11,013 nucleotides of DNA from an uncultured Rhodospirillales bacterium (GTDB taxonomy: Bacteria; Pseudomonadota; Alphaproteobacteria; Acetobacterales; Acetobacteraceae): the NCBI GenBank assembly GCA_903844785.1, contig CAIMVB010000108.1:1-11013 (forward strand), given 5' to 3'. Below are positions 5,357-11,013 of this stretch, piece after piece (position 1 is the first letter of the stretch; every line of letters begins with the position of its first letter). Under the pieces are notes generated by a model. The model ran no database searches. It was not told where the DNA came from and saw only the letters and a list, made by a program, of their open reading frames with translations. The translations under genes and the position numbers were made by a program.

Positions 5357-6604
5357 TCAGCCCCGCGACCAGCCGATGCGCCCAAGCGCACCGCAGGCCG
5401 CGCAATCGGGCTTCCAGGCGCTGTGTTCCGCACCGCAGCCATCGCAACGCCAGCGCGGCGCGCCGGCGGCATTGGCGGCTTCGCGCAGCCAGGCGGCCTC
5501 GGCAGCGCGGCCTTCGGCGCTATCGCCATGCTCGGCACGTTCCAATTCTGCCAGCAGCAGATAGGCGCGCCGATCCGCCGCCCCGCTGCCGAGCAAACCA
5601 TCCAATTCGCTGCGCGCGCGGCCTGTCAGCCCGGCGGCCAACGCCACCCGCGCCATCAAAAGCCGCGCCTCAGGGTGGCTGGGGTCGCGATGCGTCAGGT
5701 CTTCCACCGCCTTTACGCGGGCGAGTGGCGCGGGCACTGCCTCAATCCAAGCCGCGCCCAAATCCGGATGCGGGGCGGCATTCCAGGCTGCTTCCAGCAC
5801 GCCACGTGCGCGGCGCTGGCTACCCGAAGCCGTAAGCCGTGCGGCCTGAGCCAAAGCGGCAGGGGCGAATTTGGCGTCCGCCGCGACGGCTTGTTTTTCC
5901 AACTCCGCCGCCTTGGCGGCATCCGGCTCCGCCGCCGCTGCCGCCAGCGCAAAGGCAGCGCGCGGGCCGTCAGGGGCGGATAGCGCCAGGGCTTCGCGCC
6001 AATCCCTGGTGCGTTCCGCAAGCAAGCGGCGTTCTTCGCGCAACCACGCGGCGCCGGGCTGGGCAGCCTCAGCCTCTCGTGCCAGGCGCTGGGCTTCTGG
6101 CCAATCCTCGCGCTGCATCGCCTGGCGCAAAAGCCCGCGCAGGCCAAGGAAGCGCGCTGATGGATCATCTGCGAGCTTCTTGAAAATCACCCCGGCAGCG
6201 TCTTCCTTGCCGGCGAGTTTCTCGGCCTCGGCGGCCAAAACCAGGGTTTGCGGTGTATCACCCAAAAGGGCGCGGGCGCGGCGGGTTTCTTCCAAGGCGC
6301 GCGGCGCGGTGCCAGCGCCAAGCGCGATCAGGGCGCGGGTGATGGCGGCGTCCCCATCCAGGCGGCGGCGCGCGCCGCGGCGCGTGGCCATGCGCCCCGG
6401 CAGGCCGCGCGACCACGCCAAAAGCCGCAACCCGCCATGCAGGAGAATGAAGCCCAGCGCCAAAAGTCCCGCCGCCACTGGCACCGGCAGGCCGATCCAG
6501 AATTCGCCCACGCGAATTTCAACCAAGCCGCCAAGCCGCAGCAGCCAAAGGGTCAGCGCGGCAACGCCAATCAGCCCCGCCAGCAGCAAAAGCGCCTTGC
6601 GCAT
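5357..6604 (-). CDS. hemY: HemY-like TPR membrane protein with C-terminal zinc ribbon
   Basis: This 415-residue protein starts with two hydrophobic segments (about 4-23 and 40-62), the arrangement of HemY_N proteins anchored in the inner membrane. A long Ala/Leu/Arg-rich helical region with TPR character follows (for example TRALIALGAGTAPRALEETR, SARFLGLRGLLRQAMQREDW, HPEARLLMARVALAAGL). The last 30 residues hold a rubredoxin-like zinc ribbon: CDGC at 387-390 and CAAC at 401-404, in WRCDGCGAEHSAWKPDCAAC. Alphaproteobacterial HemY homologs often end this way, and a similar knuckle ends LapB. It is the last gene of the hemD - mic60-like - hemY set, 6 bp after the preceding stop. HemY is linked by location to heme synthesis, but its exact molecular role is not settled. 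Confidence 0.85.
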   Translation of the reverse strand: MRKALLLLAGLIGVAALTLWLLRLGGLVEIRVGEFWIGLPVPVAAGLLALGFILLHGGLRLLAWSRGLPGRMATRRGARRRLDGDAAITRALIALGAGTAPRALEETRRARALLGDTPQTLVLAAEAEKLAGKEDAAGVIFKKLADDPSARFLGLRGLLRQAMQREDWPEAQRLAREAEAAQPGAAWLREERRLLAERTRDWREALALSAPDGPRAAFALAAAAAEPDAAKAAELEKQAVAADAKFAPAALAQAARLTASGSQRRARGVLEAAWNAAPHPDLGAAWIEAVPAPLARVKAVEDLTHRDPSHPEARLLMARVALAAGLTGRARSELDGLLGSGAADRRAYLLLAELERAEHGDSAEGRAAEAAWLREAANAAGAPRWRCDGCGAEHSAWKPDCAACGALGRIGWSRG

Positions 6605-6610
6605 GGTGCT

Positions 6611-7723
6611 TCAGCCCCCGGCCAAGGTCAGCAGCGCAGCACGGGCCGCCAGCAGGGCTTGGGCTTCCGCTTCCCAGGCGCCAAGCGCGGCGCGGGCATT
6701 GGGCGGCAGCGGCGCAAGCTTGCCCAAAGCGCCGGGCAGGTCCCCGGCCTCCAAAGCGCGGCGCGCGGCTTCCAAAGCGGCAGCAGCCTCATCGCCCCAA
6801 ATCACTGTCTCACCGCGGCGGATCGTCACCAGCCCGGCCAAGCGGGCTGAGGCGCTTTCCAGAATGGATTGCCCCTCGCGCGCCGGTTCACTCGCGGCGC
6901 GGGCAGCGCGGGCGGCGTCTTCAAACGCCAAACGCAGCCCTGATTCCGTGGGCGGGGCTGCAGAGGCAAAGCGGCTCAGCGCCGCCGGCGCATTCGGGAA
7001 GGCGCCAAGCGATGGGCCAAGCGCCTGCCCTGCATCCAGCCTGGCACGGAGTGCCGCAATGGCTTGCAGGCGGGTGGCGCGGGCCTCAATCCCGGCAATG
7101 CGCGTTTGCGCTGCTTCCAGGGCCTGCATCCGCGCGCCAAGGGTGGATTCAGCGCCGGCCAGTCTTCCTTCCAAGGCGGCGCCGGCGGCGGCGATGCGCT
7201 CGGCCTCCTGCTTCTCGGCCGCTTCCAAGCGGGTGAGCAGGCTGCGCGCCAAATCCTCGGTCCGGCGCAGCGCTTCGGCATCGCCGGATTGCATCCGCGC
7301 CGCCAGCGCATCTTGGCGTTCGGTAATGCGATCAAGGCGGGTGGCCAGGGTTTCAGCCAAGGCGCGGGGCGCGAGGCCAGCGGTATCCAGGCTAGGTGCG
7401 GGCCGGGCTTCCAGCGCGGCAAGGGTTTTTTCCAAGGCTTCAAGCCGGGCGGCCAGTGGTGTCAGGTCCGGCGCAGCGCTGGCGCGGGGCCGTGCTTCCA
7501 AAGCTGCGATGCGCGTTTCAATCGGCGTGGCATTAAAGCCGGGGCGGGCTTCCAAAGCGGCAAGCCGCGCCTCCAGCGGGCCCAAGCTCGGCAGCGGCGG
7601 CGCGTTTGGGCGTGGCGTGATCAGCAGCCAAGCAAGGGCCAGCACCAGCACCGCACCGCCGGCAAAAAGCGGTAGCAGCAGGGGATCAAGGCGGCGCTTG
7701 GGGGCGGGGGAGGGATCGCTCAT
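6611..7723 (-). CDS. Mitofilin/Mic60-like inner-membrane protein (HemX-like position)
   Basis: This 370-residue protein has a short basic N-terminus (PAPKRRLDP), one transmembrane segment (about 14-35), a Pro-rich linker, a long coiled-coil-like region (about 45-230) and a more globular C-terminal third with paired helices. That is the architecture of alphaproteobacterial Mic60 homologs (COG4223), which sit between hemD and hemY in many members of the class and shape intracytoplasmic membranes. The coiled coil begins with repeats of RLAALEARP or close variants at about 53-61, 71-79 and 100-108, and the DNA repeats along with them. The start ATG overlaps the hemD stop in ATGA (7720-7723), indicating translational coupling. 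The call rests on architecture and gene order, since the sequence itself is low in complexity. Confidence 0.78.
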   Translation of the reverse strand: MSDPSPAPKRRLDPLLLPLFAGGAVLVLALAWLLITPRPNAPPLPSLGPLEARLAALEARPGFNATPIETRIAALEARPRASAAPDLTPLAARLEALEKTLAALEARPAPSLDTAGLAPRALAETLATRLDRITERQDALAARMQSGDAEALRRTEDLARSLLTRLEAAEKQEAERIAAAGAALEGRLAGAESTLGARMQALEAAQTRIAGIEARATRLQAIAALRARLDAGQALGPSLGAFPNAPAALSRFASAAPPTESGLRLAFEDAARAARAASEPAREGQSILESASARLAGLVTIRRGETVIWGDEAAAALEAARRALEAGDLPGALGKLAPLPPNARAALGAWEAEAQALLAARAALLTLAGG

Positions 7724-8457
7724 GGGCTTATTCCTAGCACATCCTGGCCTTCAAGGCAGGCGAGCAAAGCGACGTGATCAGGCTGCGCGGCGGTGCGGAT
7801 TTCCGCCCAGGGCAGGGCTGCAAGGGCAGCGGCGATGCGCGGGCTGAGCGCGATGGCAATGATGCAGCGCGCTGTTTCCTGAAGCCCGGAATCGCGGAGC
7901 AGGCGCATCGCCTCCCGCGCCAAGCGCGGCGAAGTGAATAGCGCGGCATGGATGCGCCCGGCCTTAAGGGCGCTTTGTGCCTCATTGGGCAGGGCTGTAC
8001 TGGGGCGCGCGGCGTAGACCACGCGGCGGATCACGCGAAACCCTTTGGCGCGTAGGGCAGCGGCCAGATCAAGCGCATAGCCTTCGCCAACGGCAAGGCA
8101 GAGCGCACCATCTTCAGGGCGAAGTGTGGCGCCAATCAGTGCCGCCAGCGCCGCCGCATCCCCCGCCGCCGCTTGTACATCGGCAAAGCCGCGCGCGCGG
8201 GCTTCAGCCGCCGTGGCGTCGCCCACCGCAATCACGCGCAGCGGCAATGCGGGCAAGGCACGCGCGGCGGCGCGGCTGGTGATGACCAGCGCCTGGCAGT
8301 GCGGCGGAGCCTTGAAGGGCAGTGCCGTGAGCGTGAGTGCCGGCGCCAGCACCGGTTCCCACCCCAAGGCGCGCAGAGCTTGAGCGCTTTCCGCCGCGCC
8401 GGGTTGCGGGCGGGTGATCAGGATGGCGCGCGATGCGCGGGTGGCCTGGCGCGGCAT
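7720..8457 (-). CDS. hemD: Uroporphyrinogen-III synthase
   Basis: HemD closes hydroxymethylbilane to uroporphyrinogen III in the cytoplasm, with inversion of ring D. The 245-residue length is normal. The fast-evolving family keeps few motifs, but these are here: the opening ILITRPQPGA (12-21), LVITSRAAARAL (57-68) at the end of the first half-domain, VIAVGDATA (75-83), VVYAARP (146-152) at the linker, and ALFTSPRLAREA (172-183) followed by IIAIALSPRIAAAL in the second half. The partner genes mic60-like and hemY follow directly, with a 4-bp overlap. The gene begins 48 bp after gpsA ends. No clear Shine-Dalgarno precedes the ATG, and no strong promoter is visible in the gap, so co-transcription with gpsA is possible. 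Confidence 0.9.
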   Translation of the reverse strand: MPRQATRASRAILITRPQPGAAESAQALRALGWEPVLAPALTLTALPFKAPPHCQALVITSRAAARALPALPLRVIAVGDATAAEARARGFADVQAAAGDAAALAALIGATLRPEDGALCLAVGEGYALDLAAALRAKGFRVIRRVVYAARPSTALPNEAQSALKAGRIHAALFTSPRLAREAMRLLRDSGLQETARCIIAIALSPRIAAALAALPWAEIRTAAQPDHVALLACLEGQDVLGISP

Positions 8458-8505
8458 GGGGAAAGGCTAAACCTGATATGGCGCGCTTGGCGAGGATGTT
8501 TTCCG

Positions 8506-9489
8506 TTATTCAGCCCGCGATGGGCGCGAAAGAAGCTGTGCTACCGCTTCCCGCACCGTCAGCCTGCCGCTGACCAATTCCGCCACGGCAGCACAAATGG
8601 GGATTTCAACCCCAAGCCTTGCCGCGCGCGCCACTAGCGCCGGGGCGGTGGCGACACCTTCCGTCACGCCCTGCCGGGCGCCGAGGATATCCGTGAGATT
8701 CTCACCGCGCCCCAAGGCCATGCCAAGCGATGTATTGCGGCTGCCCGGCCCCGTCGCTGTCAGCAGCAAATCGCCAAGCCCGGAAAGCCCGGCAACCGTA
8801 TCCGCGCGCCCGCCGAGCGCCACAGCAAGGCGCGAGATTTCCGCAAGCCCGCGCGTGATCAGCGCGGCGCGGGCATTCTCCCCAAGGCCTGCGCCCATCA
8901 CGGCACCAGCGGCAATGGCGATCACATTTTTGGCGGCGCCGCCGATTTCAGCGCCCACCGGATCATCGCCGCCGTAAAGCCGAAAACCGGGTGAACCGAG
9001 ACGCGTAACACCAAGCGCGCGCAGGCCAGAATCGGCGCTGGCCACCACCGCCGCGGCTGGCAAGCCGCGTGCGATTTCATGGGCGAAATTGGGGCCGCTG
9101 AGGACGCCCGCGCTTATGCCTGGGTGGATTTCCGCCAGCACTTCCAGCGGCAGCATTAGGCTGCCTGCCTCCACCCCCTTGGCGCAGATCAATACCGGGG
9201 CGGAGAGGGTGGGCAGGCTTTGCAGTACGGGGCGCAGTGCCTGGGCCGGCACCACCAGCAAAATCAGCGCGGCATCTTGAAGCGCTTGGGTGGCATTGGC
9301 GGTGACGGTGATGCCCGGTGGCAGGGGTACCCCCGGCAATAGGCGTTCATTCGCCCGGCTTTGCGCCATGAGCGCCGCACGGGCCGCATCGCGCGCCCAA
9401 AGCATCACGCTTTGCCCCGCACGATCCGCCTGGATGGCGAGCGCCGTGCCCCAGGCGCCGGCGCCGATGACGGCGATATGATCCTTCAT
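8506..9489 (-). CDS. gpsA: Glycerol-3-phosphate dehydrogenase [NAD(P)+]
   Basis: GpsA reduces dihydroxyacetone phosphate to sn-glycerol-3-phosphate, the backbone precursor of phospholipids. Family hallmarks are all present in the 327 residues: the Rossmann motif IAVIGAGAWGTALA (5-18), ICAKGVE with Lys104, SGPNFAHEIA (131-140), IGGAAKNVIAIAAG with catalytic Lys187, LSGLGDLLLT with Asp240, and SRNTSLG with Arg251-Asn252. I chose ATG 9489 because it overlaps the rlmJ stop in ATGA and gives the usual short N-terminus. An in-frame ATG at 9501, closely preceded by GAGG, would add four residues (MAHA) and cannot be excluded. The minus-strand neighbours rlmJ and hemD indicate a housekeeping run. Confidence 0.96.
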   Translation of the reverse strand: MKDHIAVIGAGAWGTALAIQADRAGQSVMLWARDAARAALMAQSRANERLLPGVPLPPGITVTANATQALQDAALILLVVPAQALRPVLQSLPTLSAPVLICAKGVEAGSLMLPLEVLAEIHPGISAGVLSGPNFAHEIARGLPAAAVVASADSGLRALGVTRLGSPGFRLYGGDDPVGAEIGGAAKNVIAIAAGAVMGAGLGENARAALITRGLAEISRLAVALGGRADTVAGLSGLGDLLLTATGPGSRNTSLGMALGRGENLTDILGARQGVTEGVATAPALVARAARLGVEIPICAAVAELVSGRLTVREAVAQLLSRPSRAE

Positions 9490-10310
9490 GGCGTGAGCCA
9501 TTTCACCTCAGTGCCCGCGCCGGCTTCATGTGCGCCAAGCCCTTCAAGCAGCGCGGGCAGGATTGCTGCCGCGTCTTCCGCAAAACCCTGCGGCGGATTG
9601 GCGACGATCAGGCCACTGCCATTCAGCTTTTGCGGATCGGTTGGTTCGCGCAACCATAGTTCTGCGGCGAGCAAGGGCGTGATGCCCGCGGCCATCAGCG
9701 CGTGATGAAAGCCGCGCACCGGCGCGCGATGCTTCACCGGATACCAGGCGGCGATGATAGCGGCGCGGAAGCGATGGCGCAGCAGGGTGATTGCTTCCGT
9801 GATGCGCGCGTAATCGCCTTCCTGTTCAAAGGGGGGGTCAATCAGCACCAGCCCGCGCTTTTCGGGAAAAGGTGTCAGCGCGCGCAGCGCTTCCCAGGCA
9901 TCGCGCTTATGCACGGCAACCTGCGCATCGCGCTTGAAATGCGCCTTGAGCCGCGCATTGTCTTCCGGGTGAAGCTCTACCGCCATCAGCCGATCCTGAG
10001 GGCGCAGCGCGGCCCGGATCAGCGCGGGGGAGCCAGGATAGAAGGCCGGAAAACCCGCTTGCGTCAGCGCTGCCAGATAGGGCGCCAACGCGGGGCTTGG
10101 GCTTTCCATCAATCGCAGCGCGCCGCGTTCAGCTTCCCCCGTGCGCTGCGCTTCTGAGGCGCCCAAATCATAAACGCCGCAACCGGCATGGGTATCCAGC
10201 ACCGCGAAGGGGGTTGGCTTGCGCTTGAGCGCTTCCAGCAAGGGCAGCAGCAGCGCATGCTTCAGGCAATCTGCGTGATTGCCGGCATGAAAGGCGTGGC
10301 GATAATTCAT
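9486..10310 (-). CDS. rlmJ: 23S rRNA (adenine(2030)-N6)-methyltransferase
   Basis: RlmJ methylates A2030 (E. coli numbering) of 23S rRNA using S-adenosylmethionine. The diagnostic N-terminus MNYRHAFHAGNHADCLKHA is intact. The SAM site shows DTHAGCGVYDL (39-49) and AVELHP (110-115), and the catalytic motif IV is DPPFEQ (158-163), typical of N6-adenine methyltransferases. YPGSP (91-95) is another family-specific motif. The 274-residue length is normal. The stop overlaps the gpsA start by 4 bp. The gene begins 48 bp after the AMDase/maleate-isomerase-like gene ends, and its own Shine-Dalgarno is poor, so it may be read from upstream. Confidence 0.95.
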   Translation of the reverse strand: MNYRHAFHAGNHADCLKHALLLPLLEALKRKPTPFAVLDTHAGCGVYDLGASEAQRTGEAERGALRLMESPSPALAPYLAALTQAGFPAFYPGSPALIRAALRPQDRLMAVELHPEDNARLKAHFKRDAQVAVHKRDAWEALRALTPFPEKRGLVLIDPPFEQEGDYARITEAITLLRHRFRAAIIAAWYPVKHRAPVRGFHHALMAAGITPLLAAELWLREPTDPQKLNGSGLIVANPPQGFAEDAAAILPALLEGLGAHEAGAGTEVKWLTP

Positions 10311-10358
10311 TTGCCGCGCTTGATGGGCCAGGGCGCGGCGCCGCGCAATGGGGAAAGC
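10311..10358. other. Short gap with perfect palindromes upstream of rlmJ
   Basis: The 48-bp gap between rlmJ and the upstream gene contains the 14-bp perfect palindrome GCGCGGCGCCGCGC (10333-10346). A second 12-bp palindrome, AGCTTATAAGCT, covers the upstream stop codon (10356-10367). Neither is followed by a U-tract on the minus strand, so neither looks like an intrinsic terminator. A protein-binding or RNA-processing role is possible but unproven, and GC-rich DNA makes the first one easy to get by chance. Confidence 0.25.
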
Positions 10359-11013
10359 TTATAAGCTGAAAAGCCGCCCAGCGCCCTGGATCATGGCGGG
10401 GTTCCGGCCGGCCGCGCGAATGGCGCCCCAAAGCGCCACGGCAACTGAATCTAGGATGGGAATGCCGGTTTCTGCTTCGATCCCAACCGCACCAGGCAGG
10501 CCGCGGAAATTGGTGCAATGGATCACAATGGCATCGGGCTTGGCGCTGGCGGCTTCGCGCACCAGAGCATCCACCTTGGCGGCGCTGTGTTCGGCGAAGC
10601 TGTAATTGCCGGGGTCTTCCAGATGGCGTTCGATAATGGTTTCCACGCCAAGACCCGCGAAGTTTTCAATGATGGCGCTTTGCACGTTGGCCAGATAGGG
10701 CGTGACGAGGCCGATGCGCTTTGCGCCAAGTGCGGCCAAGGCATCCATGAGCGCGAGCGTTGCCGTGGTGCAGGGTAGGCCGGTTTCCTGTGTGATGGTG
10801 GCGCAAAGCGCGCGGTCGCTACCCAACCCCAACCAGGCGCCGGAAGTGCCATTCCAGCAAAGCGCATGCACCTTGGCATCAGCCAGCAGCCCAGCCGCAT
10901 CCGCCATCGGGCGTGGGTCAAATTGGCTGGTGGCGTCCGCGCCAAGATTGATGGCAAGCACGCGCAACCGCTGGAAATGCGCTGTGATCCAGGGTGTTGG
11001 CGCCAGCAGGGCA
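10359..11013 (-). CDS. Maleate isomerase / arylmalonate decarboxylase family protein, 5' part beyond the right edge
   Basis: The frame is open to the right edge (217 complete codons visible) and upstream codons still look like the family (ALLAPTPWITAHFQRLRVLA), so the true start lies outside the window. Motifs fit the Asp/Glu racemase superfamily branch of maleate cis-trans isomerase and arylmalonate decarboxylase (AMDase): CWNGTSGAWLG near visible residues 52-62, RIGLVTPYLANVQ, GLGVETI, and VIHCTNFRG with the C-terminal catalytic cysteine (visible residue 166). Racemases and maleate isomerases use two cysteines. Here the first position is Gly in NGTSG, the G-T-S arrangement of one-cysteine AMDase. 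A decarboxylase-type or other one-cysteine reaction on a small dicarboxylate is thus suggested, by inference. It is the most upstream visible gene of the minus-strand run and may belong functionally with the accessory acid-catabolism genes. Confidence 0.83.
   Translation of the reverse strand, partial: ALLAPTPWITAHFQRLRVLAINLGADATSQFDPRPMADAAGLLADAKVHALCWNGTSGAWLGLGSDRALCATITQETGLPCTTATLALMDALAALGAKRIGLVTPYLANVQSAIIENFAGLGVETIIERHLEDPGNYSFAEHSAAKVDALVREAASAKPDAIVIHCTNFRGLPGAVGIEAETGIPILDSVAVALWGAIRAAGRNPAMIQGAGRLFSL

Noticed and set aside
5871..7847. A 658-codon open frame on the plus strand
   Set aside because: It lies antisense to the Mic60-like gene and hemY. Its product is almost only Ala, Ser, Arg and Pro with no domain, which is a by-product of GC-rich codon use in the true genes.

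Overview
The window looks like a chromosomal segment of a GC-rich alphaproteobacterium. Within that class I would guess an Acetobacteraceae/Rhodospirillales member such as a Roseomonas relative. The guess rests on four things: the uniformly high GC of the coding regions, the hemD - mic60-like - hemY order on one strand, the rlmJ and gpsA housekeeping genes beside it, and the set of TRAP transporter, amidohydrolase and RraA-family genes. The taxonomic call is inference, not measurement. I saw no rRNA, tRNA, CRISPR array, transposase or phage gene.

Left part (1-2470). A TRAP-type periplasmic solute-binding protein runs off the left edge on the minus strand. Divergent from it is a two-gene plus-strand operon: a stand-alone MetE-type catalytic barrel with its zinc ligands, overlapping in TGATG with a TIM-barrel amidohydrolase of the LigI-like COG3618 type. 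Two hairpins follow. The first has a long A-run on its left side and therefore works best as a terminator for minus-strand transcription.

Middle part (2356-5290) is a rearranged accessory segment and the most unusual piece. A complete RraA-family aldolase-like gene (4586-5290) has a broken near-copy at 2485-2721. The copy is cut at its 5' side and lacks exactly 156 bp between two 10-bp direct repeats. Downstream of each rraA copy, on the opposite strand, lies an amidohydrolase 3' end: a whole gene at the left copy, only the last 10 codons and stop at 4517-4549. Between the two copies sit a secreted protein of unknown function, an AT-rich gap, a secreted alpha/beta hydrolase, and the last 55 or so codons of a beta-lactamase-family serine hydrolase. 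That last fragment ends abruptly where the amidohydrolase tail begins. The whole reads as an approximately 1.8-kb segment flanked by imperfect direct repeats of [amidohydrolase end - rraA], followed by decay of one repeat.

Right part (5357-11013) is a minus-strand housekeeping run. A maleate isomerase/arylmalonate decarboxylase-family gene enters from the right edge, then rlmJ, gpsA, hemD, a mitofilin/Mic60-like membrane protein and hemY. Most of these genes overlap by ATGA or are separated by fewer than 50 bp. HemD makes uroporphyrinogen III. HemY and the Mic60-like protein are membrane proteins commonly linked to hem genes in this class.

Taken together, the accessory genes (TRAP binding protein, LigI-like hydrolase, RraA/HMG-aldolase-like protein, AMDase/maleate isomerase-like protein) would suit uptake and breakdown of a small carboxylic acid or ring-cleavage product. 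No complete pathway is present, and this reading is inference.
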